Assembly: GCA_002298665.1 (NCBI GenBank)
Contig: DBKW01000002.1
Coordinates: forward strand, 307-10,090
Direction: 5' to 3'
From: Verrucomicrobia bacterium UBA740
GTDB taxonomy: Bacteria; Verrucomicrobiota; Kiritimatiellia; RFP12; UBA1067
DNA: 9,784 nucleotides
Shown here: positions 1 to 6,608 of the stretch, piece by piece
Layout: every line of letters begins with the position of its first letter
Numbering within the stretch: the stretch's first letter is position 1
The notes under the pieces: generated by a model
The model's database searches: none
Seen by the model: the letters and a program-made list of their open reading frames with translations, nothing else
What the model was told of the DNA's origin: nothing
Position numbers and translations under genes: made by a program

Positions 1-7
1 TTCCGGG

Positions 8-27
8 CCGCAGGGACTGCGGTCCCT
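8..27. repeat. Interleaved short palindromes (possible dispersed intergenic repeat)
   Basis: Two overlapping inverted repeats share the same bases. CCGCA (8-12) pairs with TGCGG (18-22) around GGGAC, and AGGGAC (12-17) pairs with GTCCCT (22-27) around TGCG. The two hairpins exclude each other, giving an A-B-A'-B' order. The element lies outside any gene I can see. It has the look of a dispersed palindromic intergenic element, but only one copy is in the window, so that is inference. Confidence 0.4.
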
Positions 28-39
28 ACCCATATTTTG

Positions 40-80
40 CGCGGTTTCGGACGGAACCGCGGCGGGTTGCTTTTCTCTTT
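40..80 (+). terminator. Possible terminator hairpin of an upstream gene
   Basis: A nine-pair stem is formed by 40-48 and 53-61 (CGCGGTTTC with GGAACCGCG, one G-T wobble) around the tetraloop GGAC. It is followed by a pyrimidine-rich, T-rich stretch (67-80). The T run starts about five bases after the stem and is interrupted by C, so this is not a classic terminator. If functional, it would end transcription from a gene left of the window. Confidence 0.3.
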
Positions 81-163
81 TATCCTCTTCTCAACAAAGA
101 AGTCTTGCAGGAACGCCTGGGGTGTTCGTGCGGGAAACTCAAGTAAATCCCCAAAAACAACAA

Positions 164-170
164 AAAGGAA
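164..170 (+). promoter_or_regulatory. Ribosome binding site of the PEP-CTERM protein gene
   Basis: AAAGGAA sits ten bases before the ATG at 181, in an A-rich unstructured leader (about 150-180). It supports the start at 181 rather than the far-upstream in-frame TTG at 37, whose translation would add a non-signal-like, basic N-terminus. No convincing -35/-10 pair was found between 61 and 163. Confidence 0.65.
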
Positions 171-180
171 ACAAGAAACA

Positions 181-744
181 ATGAACATGAAATCAATGAT
201 CGCGGCGGCCGCAGTGGCTGCGTCTACCGTTGCTTCGGCCAGTATCTTCAACTGGACGATCACGGCCAATGAGGGGTCGACGCTCACGAAGGGCAGCATC
301 ACCTCCGGCACGCGCATAGACGGGAAAGAGACGGGTCTTCGCGGCGGTCCTGAGTGGACGGCCAACGGCTCGTCTGTTTCGGGCACTCTCGAAGCCGGCG
401 ACTGGTCCTACAAGTATGGCGAGAACGGCAACTTGCAGGGTTACGCTGTTTGGGCGGGCGAGGAAAACAACGGCAAGTGGTTGGACGTCTCCAAATTCTC
501 GTTCTATATCACGGGCGAGACCACAGCTGGAACCGAGAAGTCCGGCGGCACGGACATTCTGTGGTCCGATGTCCTCGCTGCGTGGAGAGGCGGCAAGGCC
601 TATTCCAAAACCTTCTGGTATGGTGGCGATAATGGTGACGCCCTCAGCGGCACGATTTCCATCACCCCGGAGCCGACGAGCGGGTTGATGCTGCTCCTGG
701 GTGCGGGCATGCTCGCACTGCGCCGCAAGGCGGTCCGCGCGTAA
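181..744 (+). CDS. Small tryptophan-rich exported protein with PEP-CTERM sorting signal
   Basis: The product has 187 residues. An N-terminal signal peptide (about residues 1-20, MNMKSM followed by an Ala-rich core ending ASA) directs Sec export. The C-terminus has the three parts of a PEP-CTERM signal: Pro-Glu-Pro at 163-165, a hydrophobic helix at about 168-180, and a basic end with Arg181, Arg182 and Lys183. In characterised lineages such tails are recognised by an exosortase, which transfers the protein to the envelope or matrix; no exosortase gene lies here. The mature part (about 21-160) matches no domain I recognise. It is rich in Gly, Thr and Ser and has eight Trp (25, 59, 75, 91, 100, 128, 135, 146), suggesting a compact beta-rich fold. 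The start at 181 has a good Shine-Dalgarno site; an in-frame ATG at 187 is a minor alternative. A hairpin follows the stop, so it is probably transcribed alone. Function is unknown; a surface, matrix or glycan-binding role is only inference. Confidence 0.88.
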   Translation: MNMKSMIAAAAVAASTVASASIFNWTITANEGSTLTKGSITSGTRIDGKETGLRGGPEWTANGSSVSGTLEAGDWSYKYGENGNLQGYAVWAGEENNGKWLDVSKFSFYITGETTAGTEKSGGTDILWSDVLAAWRGGKAYSKTFWYGGDNGDALSGTISITPEPTSGLMLLLGAGMLALRRKAVRA

Positions 745-763
745 GCACGGGCAAAAGAGGCGA

Positions 764-811
764 CCTGCGCGTTTCGGGAGATTGTCCCGCGGCGCGCAGG
801 CGCGTTTGTTT
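764..811 (+). terminator. Probable Rho-independent terminator after the PEP-CTERM gene
   Basis: The outer stem pairs CCTGCGCG (764-771) with CGCGCAGG (793-800). A 3x3 internal loop (TTT against CGG) separates it from an inner stem, CGGGA (775-779) with TCCCG (785-789), capped by GATTG. A T-rich tail, TTTGTTT, follows at 805-811. The stem is strong and sits 20 bases after the TAA stop, which fits a terminator. The four bases CGCG between stem and T tract are slightly unusual. Confidence 0.6.
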
Positions 812-843
812 GATGAGATTCCATCGGGAGACAAGAGGTGCGC

Positions 844-3399
844 ATGAAAAGGGTTAAGCTGAATCCGGCGGTTTTGGCGGGCGCACTCGCCGTATGGGCA
901 GGCGCGGCGAGCGGGGCGGAGAACCCGTCCTGGACGTATCTGCCGGACGCGGGCGTTCTATCCAACAGCAGCTGGACGCTGAACGTGTCGGTTCGCGATG
1001 CCCGGCGGCGTACCTTGAATCTCGGAACCTCGGGGACGACCGGTTCCGCCTTTTGCAAAAAAGACGGCGCCGTCGTCGGTGCGGAAACGCTCGACCTGTC
1101 GCGTCCGATTCAAGACGCGCAGGGCCGGGCCTGGACAATCGAGCGAATCGGGAGTAGCGTCCTCAACGACACGGCTTCGCCCTTGAGGACGTTCATTGCG
1201 CCGCGCGAACTGCGCGAAATCGGCGCCCACAACTTCGACTATGAGCGGAGCGCGGGACTGAACATCACCTTCGACTGTCCGTATCTGGAAGGCGAAAAAG
1301 AATGGAACAACGCCTGGACGCTTCCCAACGGGTTTGTCGGCGGGTCGACATCGTCCCGGTTGCGGCTGTCCATCCCGAACTGCACCAAGCTGGATTCCTA
1401 TTCCCTGACATCCCTGGCGGAACCGGACGCGGGCGAACAATGGGATCTGGGCGGCGTCCGGGAACTGGGCGAAACGGCCCTTTGCTGGATCCCCACGCCG
1501 GAATCCCTCCGGCTTCCCCGGCTCGAGAAGATGGCGAAGGACGCCATCACCGGCGGACAGACGATCCGGAAGGTCCTGTCTCTTGGGGACGGATTCGACA
1601 CGCTCGCGTTCGTCGGAGAGAAGGCGTGGAATCCGGATTTGTCGCATCCGATCGAGCGCGTCTTCCTCGGCTGCGCGCCCGGGTGCGTCTTCAAGCGGTA
1701 TGCGTTGAATTCGGCGGGGCTCCAGCGCGTGTGGCTGACGGGCGCCGTGCCGGTGTTCGACGCGGCGGAAGGGGAGCCGGTGTTCGGCAGCCGGGAGAAT
1801 GACGGGGCCGATACCGAGCATGCGGCGGCGAATTCCATCGTGTTCTACGTGCCCAGCAACCGCGTCTGGCGGGCTGTCTGCGCGCAGGCGACGCCTTTGA
1901 CGGAAGCGGAAACCGCCGCGTTCCGGGAGGCGCATCCCGATTGGGACGTCCCGTTCGGGGTCGTCGCGCCGGAAGTCTTCCGCACGAAGAATCCGCAGTA
2001 CATCGGCTATGCGGACGAGACCAAACTGCCGCGGTACATTCAGGTGACTACCTTCGCCCACCGCCGCTACGGCGACACGTGGACGGTCGCGGATACCTAT
2101 ACGCTCGCGTATGAGGACGTTGAAAAGGAAGTCCCCTACGGGGCCGTCGTCGAGGTTCCGCATGGTGCGCAGATCACGCTGACGGTCCGGACGGCGGGCA
2201 CAGGCGCGCCTGTGCCGGTCTGGGAAGGGCTGCCGGGCGGCACGACCGCCTCTACGGCGGGAACGGCGTCCTTCGCCGTGACGGAAAGTGCCGCGCTCTA
2301 TGTCCATTTCCCCGGCGAGTGGAGGCTTGGCGAAGACGGCCAACACCTGACGGACGGCTACTGGTCGCTGCCCGTCGAACAGGACGGGGAGGGCTGGAGA
2401 TTGATGCCTCTCGGCGAAGTTTCGAAGACGCTGGAAGGCGAACTGGATCTGACCGGCAAGATCGCGGACAAGAGGGCGATAACGGTTCTGCCGGACTGGA
2501 ACAACATCTTCGACAATGCGCAGTTTGCCTCGTTTTACGCGCCCCGGTCGCTCGCGTATCTGGGGAAACAGGTGTTCCGCAATGAATTCGGGCGGAATCT
2601 GGTTTTGGACTGTCCGAACCTGACGAACGAGATTTCACGGTCGTGGGGCTTCCCCGCCGCGTGGCCGCGGACGGTTCTCAAGCTACCGAAGGCGCCGAAG
2701 ATCGAGGGTGCGGAGGGAATCGGCATGACGTTCGCGGATACCGACTTGGCGGATTGGGATTTGGCCGGGCTGAAGGAAGTCGGCGCGGAAGGTCTCAGGA
2801 CGGTCGATGCGGGGCCGGGTCCCCGTGGAGAATTGTCGCTTCCCAACGTCGAGACGCTGGGCGATCGGGCCTTCGCCAACTGGCGGCGCGTTTCGTCCGT
2901 CGCGCTGGGGACGAACGGTACCCTGAAGACGGTCGGTGCGTTCCTGTTCGCCGGAAACACGAACGCGCTGAGGAAGGTCGATTTCGGGCGCAGTTCGGCG
3001 TTCACGCTGAACGAAAAGGCGTTCTACACGGGCGCGAACGAGCAGGACATGCCCATTGCGCTGGACGAAATCTGGTTTTCGGGCGACGCGCCCGGCACGG
3101 CCGTACTGAATGCGCTGGTCGCGGGACGAACGGTTTCGTCAGGCACCGGCGGCGTCGCGGAGGATCTGAAGATATTCGCGCCGTTGGCGAAGCCGAGCTG
3201 GCGCCCCGTCACCACGCCGGTCCCGCGGGAACTCTACGCCGCGAAAAAGGCGCTCAAGCAGATGCTGGACGCGGAAGGCGGCCGGGAATACCGCGTCGTC
3301 GGCGTCTACCGGACAAAGAACGACGGCGTGGCGCGCGCCTGGCTCGTGCAGAATCCGTCGTTCGCGTACCGCAACGGCTTCGAGCTCCATTTCAGGTAG
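844..3399 (+). CDS. Large secreted BspA-like leucine-rich repeat protein with internal duplication
   Basis: The product has 851 residues and I recognise it only at the fold level. Residues 1 to about 25 form a signal peptide (MKRVK, hydrophobic Ala/Leu core, ending near ASGAEN). Two similar halves follow, about 27-388 and 490-851. Each holds irregular leucine-rich repeats of the BspA/LRR_5 style, for example 'SLAYLGKQVF' and 'NVETLGDRAFANW'. Landmarks match in order between the halves: FIAPRELREIG with FYAPRSLAYLG, FDCP with LDCP, WDLGGVRELG with WDLAGLKEVG, and VFRTKN with VYRTKN. The linker (about 399-489) looks like an all-beta bacterial repeat domain. There is no PEP-CTERM tail, membrane anchor or catalytic motif. 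Family members are usually surface or secreted proteins, some adhesive; binding here is inference. Start choice: AAGAGG (833-838) lies five bases before ATG 844. A GTG at 838 is possible, with GGGAG (826-830) seven bases before it, but it overlaps the AAGAGG. No clear promoter was seen in the gap after the terminator. Confidence 0.9.
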   Translation: MKRVKLNPAVLAGALAVWAGAASGAENPSWTYLPDAGVLSNSSWTLNVSVRDARRRTLNLGTSGTTGSAFCKKDGAVVGAETLDLSRPIQDAQGRAWTIERIGSSVLNDTASPLRTFIAPRELREIGAHNFDYERSAGLNITFDCPYLEGEKEWNNAWTLPNGFVGGSTSSRLRLSIPNCTKLDSYSLTSLAEPDAGEQWDLGGVRELGETALCWIPTPESLRLPRLEKMAKDAITGGQTIRKVLSLGDGFDTLAFVGEKAWNPDLSHPIERVFLGCAPGCVFKRYALNSAGLQRVWLTGAVPVFDAAEGEPVFGSRENDGADTEHAAANSIVFYVPSNRVWRAVCAQATPLTEAETAAFREAHPDWDVPFGVVAPEVFRTKNPQYIGYADETKLPRYIQVTTFAHRRYGDTWTVADTYTLAYEDVEKEVPYGAVVEVPHGAQITLTVRTAGTGAPVPVWEGLPGGTTASTAGTASFAVTESAALYVHFPGEWRLGEDGQHLTDGYWSLPVEQDGEGWRLMPLGEVSKTLEGELDLTGKIADKRAITVLPDWNNIFDNAQFASFYAPRSLAYLGKQVFRNEFGRNLVLDCPNLTNEISRSWGFPAAWPRTVLKLPKAPKIEGAEGIGMTFADTDLADWDLAGLKEVGAEGLRTVDAGPGPRGELSLPNVETLGDRAFANWRRVSSVALGTNGTLKTVGAFLFAGNTNALRKVDFGRSSAFTLNEKAFYTGANEQDMPIALDEIWFSGDAPGTAVLNALVAGRTVSSGTGGVAEDLKIFAPLAKPSWRPVTTPVPRELYAAKKALKQMLDAEGGREYRVVGVYRTKNDGVARAWLVQNPSFAYRNGFELHFR
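922..2007 (+). repeat. First copy of the duplicated LRR-like module (protein-level repeat)
   Basis: This codes for about residues 27-388 of the 851-residue protein. It aligns by eye with the second copy at 2314-3396 through shared landmarks: 'LDLSRPIQD', 'FIAPRELREIG', 'FDCPYL', 'WDLGGVRELG', 'ERVFLGCAPG' and 'VFRTKN'. The DNA itself has diverged strongly, so the duplication is old and is not a recombination-active repeat. Confidence 0.7.
2314..3396 (+). repeat. Second copy of the duplicated LRR-like module (protein-level repeat)
   Basis: This codes for about residues 491-851 of the same protein. Landmarks matching the first copy are 'LDLTGKIAD', 'FYAPRSLAYLG', 'LDCPNL', 'WDLAGLKEVG', 'DEIWFSGDAPG' and 'VYRTKN'. 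This copy has clearer LRR_5-like units, notably 'LGDRAFANW' and 'TVGAFLFAGN', and ends the protein without an anchor. Confidence 0.7.
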
Positions 3400-3421
3400 C
3401 GGGGCGACGGACGGAAGCGTC

Positions 3422-3451
3422 TTGACAAGGCATGGAATCATCGGTTATAAT
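3422..3451 (+). promoter_or_regulatory. Sigma70-type promoter of the GH-A lipoprotein gene
   Basis: The -35 box TTGACA (3422-3427) and the -10 box TATAAT (3446-3451) both match the consensus fully, with an 18-base spacer. Transcription would start near 3458, leaving a leader of about 27 bases before ATG 3485, with a Shine-Dalgarno site in it. The whole promoter fits in the 85-base gap after the LRR gene. The TTG of the -35 box is in frame with the downstream gene but is not a start codon. Confidence 0.8.
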
Positions 3452-3471
3452 GGAGTCGAACATAAAATGCG

Positions 3472-3477
3472 AAAGGA
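3472..3477 (+). promoter_or_regulatory. Ribosome binding site deciding the GH-A start
   Basis: AAAGGA lies seven bases before ATG 3485. It favours that start over the in-frame ATG at 3467, which lies upstream of this site and would place MRKDCR ahead of the signal sequence. Confidence 0.7.
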
Positions 3478-3484
3478 TTGTCGA

Positions 3485-6400
3485 ATGAAGATGTCACCCT
3501 GGAAGTGCCTGGCGCTTGGCTTGCTCCTTCTGCTCGCGGCGGTTGGCGGTTGCCGCTATTGGAAGGTCTTCGCGCTTCGGGGAGGCTTGCAAATCGCCGC
3601 GGACGGGAGTTTCGAGAATGACGGCAAGCCCGTCTATCTGATCGCCAACCTCATCTACGGGACCCCCACGACGAACGCGTATGCGGATCTTCCGCCCGGG
3701 ATGAAGATTCCGCCGGGTTCGGAGTGGATCTACGCCCAGCCGCCGGCGCGCGCCCAGTTCGACCGGCTCGGCTTCAACGCGACCGGCGGCGAAACGTCGA
3801 CGACGTGGATGCGCAAGTACCGTCCGGAGAAGTCGTTCTGGCAGGCGGACAGCGAGGTGGACTGGAAGGGGATCGCGCCCGGGTACTACAACAACGGACT
3901 GCCCGTCTATGTCGATTTCACCTGTTCGGACTGGACGCACGGCGCGTTGCGGCCGGAACCCGGGCGGCTGCCGTCGCCGGACGCGTTTTCGGCCGGGAAT
4001 TGCCATTTCATGCCTTACTCCGTCTTGACGGAAGAAGGATGGCGGCTCTACAGGGAGATGTTCCAGAGCGGCGCGAGAGAATTGCTGGCCAATGGCGTGC
4101 GGCCGTTCGTCTATGAACTCTTCAACGAACCGACCTACGAAGATACGGCGCCCAAGGCACGCGAGGCCCTCGCGAAGGAACTCGCCAAACTTCCGTCCGC
4201 TGCTCCGTCCGCCGCGGCGAAAGTCGAGACGATGAAATTCCACGAGCGGGCGTTTGCGCGCGCCATCCGGCAGGGGAAGGCGGCGTTGCGGGAAATCGAC
4301 CCCGAAGCGCGCACCTGCTTCCAGCCGCTCGGCAATACGCTCGACAAGATCGATCCGCTTTTGGCCAACGAGACGACGGACGTCGTGGTGACGCCCACGG
4401 GCGGCGGGGACCCGTTCGACGTGCTCGTCTCCCTGGCTGTCGCCGGGAAGCGTCCCCTCGTGGACGGGGAAGCCTACATGGGCAACACGCGCGCGTCGCA
4501 CCGCCACCGGATCCTCTTGGAATATGCGCGCGGCCTGAACGGGACCTATTATTTCAAGATGGACCGTCCGGCGGCTTGGAATCCCGTCTGGAAGGGCCCC
4601 GACGGCGTGCGCCGCGAGGCGGAGGACTTTCCGTACCGCGCCCTGAATCCGCTGGCGTGTCCGCCGGAGGCGTTCAAGGGCATCCAGGACGCGGCGCACG
4701 ACATCGCGGCGGTCAACGATCTTTTCACGCCGCGGGACCGGGGCGTGCCGGCGCGCGTCGCGCTTTTGTATTCCCAGCCGACCCTGCGTCTGGCGCGCGC
4801 CTTGGGACGGGCCAACGGCTATTATGCGCGCGAGGCGGCGATGGCCCTGCTGGCGGCGCGCCTGCCGGTCAAGGTCCTGTTCGAGGAACAGCTGGACAAG
4901 GAACATCTCGAGGGGGTGCGGATGATCGTCGCCGCCGGCGTGGACGCCACGCTCCCGGAGACGAATGCGCGACTTAGGAAGTGGATCGCGCAAGGCGGCA
5001 CGCTCGTCACGGTCGCCAATCTGCCGAATCTGACGGAGTGGGGCGAGCCTTCGCCCGCGGCGTTTTTGAAGCCGCAGACGGAAACGGTCGGGAAGGGGCG
5101 CCATATCCACCTCGCCCAGCGCCCCTCGACGCGCGAAGCGGCCCGGACCTATCGCGAACTGGCCGCGGCGGTGGGCGTGCGGCCCTCCTGCCTCATCACG
5201 GATGTGCGCACGGGCGAGGAGGTTCCCGGCGTGGAATGCGCGGCGGCGCGCAGGGGGAAAGCGGAAGGCTTCATCCTGGTCAACAACGACTTGGCGCCGC
5301 GGGCCGTCCGGCTGCGTCCGCAGGCGGTGGGCGCGGGACGCTCCGACTGGATTGACGTGACGACGGGGCTGCGTCTCGCCCGCACGGACGAGGGGGACAT
5401 CCTGGTGCGGCTTCTGCCCAACGTGCCGGTCGTCATCCGCGCGGCGGACGGACCGGCGGCGACCGTCTCCGAGACGCCCGAGGCCTTTTTCGCCGGCCTG
5501 TCGGACTGGTTCGCGAGCCATCGCCTGGCGATTTCCACTGACGCCTATTACGTGCCGCCGGCCGATGCCGTGTGCGTGGATCTGCGCGCGGCCGCCAACG
5601 GGAAGCTGGAGGATCGCTTCGGCGCGATGCCGTGGGGACGGAAAGTTTGCGAGGGCGTGCCGTTCGACTTCATCCGCATCGACCAGAACGGGGAGAAGTC
5701 CGGCGTGTTCCTCAAGAAGAACGAGCTGGTTTCCGTAGCCGTGCAGGGCCGCGTGCAGGCGCTGTACGTCCTCTTCGACGCGCCCGAAAACGCGAAAGGT
5801 CCGCTCTTCGCCGGCCGGCTGGAGGCGGAGAAGGGGAGTCCGGTCCCGTTCGGGTTCGCCGCGCCCGCGGCGTTCGAGCGGACGGGGTGGCGCAATATGG
5901 ACGGACGCCCCCTCTATCTCGTCCAATGGACGAATCCGCAGCCGGAAAAGACGTTCAACCAGCTCTGTCTCGAAGCGCGTCAGGACGGCATTTCGATCGC
6001 CGCGGTGACGATTCAGCGTCCCGATTCGAATCGCTACGCCGTGCCGTTCGTCCCCTCGGCGGTGAAGTGCGGCGCGTGGGGCCGCGTTTCGCCCGCCCTG
6101 CAGGACGGCGTGCTGAATCTGCGCGTTTCGGACGAGACCACCGATTGGTCGGGGTGCACGCTGACGCTCGCGCGCCCCATCCCGCTGGCCGCGGGAGACG
6201 TGGCGGGACGGAGCCTCGTTTTCGAGCTCAATCTCGGGGCGACCCCCTCCGGTCCGGCGTTCCAGCCGGCGCAGATTCCCCAGATCTCCGTCACATACAA
6301 GAAGAAGAACGGCGAGACCGTGAACGGATCTTACGTCCGGGACGGCTTCTTCCCGGTTCCGCCCCAGAAGGTGGACGCCGATCCCCGCACCTGGCAGGAG

Positions 6401-6526
6401 GCGCGGATACCTCTCCGCCGCCTGGCGGGCGAAGATGCGCGCGAGATCCTGAAAATCACCGTCCAATTCAAGATATTCGAGTCGCAACGCGCCGGGCTTC
6501 TTTTCCGCGGCATGCGGCTCGAGTAG
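3485..6526 (+). CDS. Probable lipoprotein glycoside hydrolase, clan GH-A (GH42/GH5-like), multidomain
   Basis: The product has 1013 residues. Residues 1-22 form a signal sequence with a Leu-rich core, ending VGG-Cys23, a weak lipobox that suggests lipid anchoring. About 33-410 resembles a clan GH-A (beta/alpha)8 barrel. It holds the Asn-Glu-Pro motif at 214-216, with Glu215 the likely acid/base, and DGEAYMG with Glu329 the likely nucleophile; the enzyme should therefore be a retaining glycosidase. About 420-565 resembles the amidotransferase-like middle domain of GH42 beta-galactosidases ('WIAQGGTLVTVAN'). About 580-652 resembles the small beta domain that follows it. About 690-850 is a beta module with landmarks 'GVPFDFI', 'ALYVLFDAP' and 'VQWTNPQPEK', of a type I have seen beside bacterial glycosidases. 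About 860-1013 looks like a carbohydrate-binding beta-sandwich. The 114-residue spacing of the two glutamates is nearer GH5 than classic GH42, so family and substrate stay open. The gene has its own promoter and lies just upstream of an exported GH2 beta-galactosidase, which suggests shared glycan breakdown. Confidence 0.88.
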   Translation: MKMSPWKCLALGLLLLLAAVGGCRYWKVFALRGGLQIAADGSFENDGKPVYLIANLIYGTPTTNAYADLPPGMKIPPGSEWIYAQPPARAQFDRLGFNATGGETSTTWMRKYRPEKSFWQADSEVDWKGIAPGYYNNGLPVYVDFTCSDWTHGALRPEPGRLPSPDAFSAGNCHFMPYSVLTEEGWRLYREMFQSGARELLANGVRPFVYELFNEPTYEDTAPKAREALAKELAKLPSAAPSAAAKVETMKFHERAFARAIRQGKAALREIDPEARTCFQPLGNTLDKIDPLLANETTDVVVTPTGGGDPFDVLVSLAVAGKRPLVDGEAYMGNTRASHRHRILLEYARGLNGTYYFKMDRPAAWNPVWKGPDGVRREAEDFPYRALNPLACPPEAFKGIQDAAHDIAAVNDLFTPRDRGVPARVALLYSQPTLRLARALGRANGYYAREAAMALLAARLPVKVLFEEQLDKEHLEGVRMIVAAGVDATLPETNARLRKWIAQGGTLVTVANLPNLTEWGEPSPAAFLKPQTETVGKGRHIHLAQRPSTREAARTYRELAAAVGVRPSCLITDVRTGEEVPGVECAAARRGKAEGFILVNNDLAPRAVRLRPQAVGAGRSDWIDVTTGLRLARTDEGDILVRLLPNVPVVIRAADGPAATVSETPEAFFAGLSDWFASHRLAISTDAYYVPPADAVCVDLRAAANGKLEDRFGAMPWGRKVCEGVPFDFIRIDQNGEKSGVFLKKNELVSVAVQGRVQALYVLFDAPENAKGPLFAGRLEAEKGSPVPFGFAAPAAFERTGWRNMDGRPLYLVQWTNPQPEKTFNQLCLEARQDGISIAAVTIQRPDSNRYAVPFVPSAVKCGAWGRVSPALQDGVLNLRVSDETTDWSGCTLTLARPIPLAAGDVAGRSLVFELNLGATPSGPAFQPAQIPQISVTYKKKNGETVNGSYVRDGFFPVPPQKVDADPRTWQEARIPLRRLAGEDAREILKITVQFKIFESQRAGLLFRGMRLE

Positions 6527-6533
6527 CGGCGGG

Positions 6534-6562
6534 TTGAAACGCCAGAAAAGTTTTGATATAAT
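6534..6562 (+). promoter_or_regulatory. Sigma70-type promoter of the GH2 gene with extended -10
   Basis: The -35 box TTGAAA (6534-6539) has one mismatch to consensus. The -10 box TATAAT (6557-6562) is perfect, the spacer is 17 bases, and TG at 6554-6555 forms an extended -10. Transcription would start near 6569, about 40 bases before ATG 6609. The promoter lies just seven bases after the stop of the preceding gene. The TTG at 6534 belongs to the -35 box, not to the coding region. Confidence 0.8.
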
Positions 6563-6566
6563 CAAA
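6552..6566. promoter_or_regulatory. Perfect palindrome over the -10 box, candidate operator
   Basis: TTTGAT (6552-6557) and ATCAAA (6561-6566) are exact inverted repeats around ATA, covering the whole -10 box. A protein bound here would block RNA polymerase. AT-rich promoter sequence can form such dyads by chance, and no regulator gene is present, so the operator role is inference. Confidence 0.3.
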
Positions 6567-6592
6567 GACATATTGTCGAAACAAATGAATGC

Positions 6593-6598
6593 AAGGAG
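6593..6598 (+). promoter_or_regulatory. Ribosome binding site of the GH2 gene
   Basis: AAGGAG lies ten bases before ATG 6609. A second purine run, GGAGA (6604-6608), lies nine bases before ATG 6618, so a start three codons later is possible. Both starts give an intact signal peptide. The in-frame ATG at 6585 lies upstream of these sites and is unlikely. Confidence 0.6.
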
Positions 6599-6608
6599 TG
6601 ATTGGAGA

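Noticed and set aside
61..163. Promoter for the PEP-CTERM gene
   Set aside because: TTGCTT at 67 and TTGCAG at 105 have no acceptable -10 box at 16-18 bases, so no promoter was called.
37..180. Upstream extension of the PEP-CTERM gene from TTG 37
   Set aside because: It would put 48 basic, unrelated residues before a clear signal peptide and run through a hairpin; ATG 181 has its own Shine-Dalgarno site.
958..2346. Antisense open frame of 462 codons inside the LRR gene
   Set aside because: Arg-rich translation, no signal peptide or motif, no Shine-Dalgarno site noted, and fully overlapped by a well-supported + strand gene.
3422..3484. N-terminal extension of the GH-A protein from TTG 3422
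   Set aside because: This TTG is part of a perfect -35 box, and translation from it would bury the signal sequence.
6534..6608. N-terminal extension of the GH2 protein from TTG 6534
   Set aside because: The TTG lies in the -35 box and the segment contains the -10 box; the signal peptide begins at 6609 or 6618.
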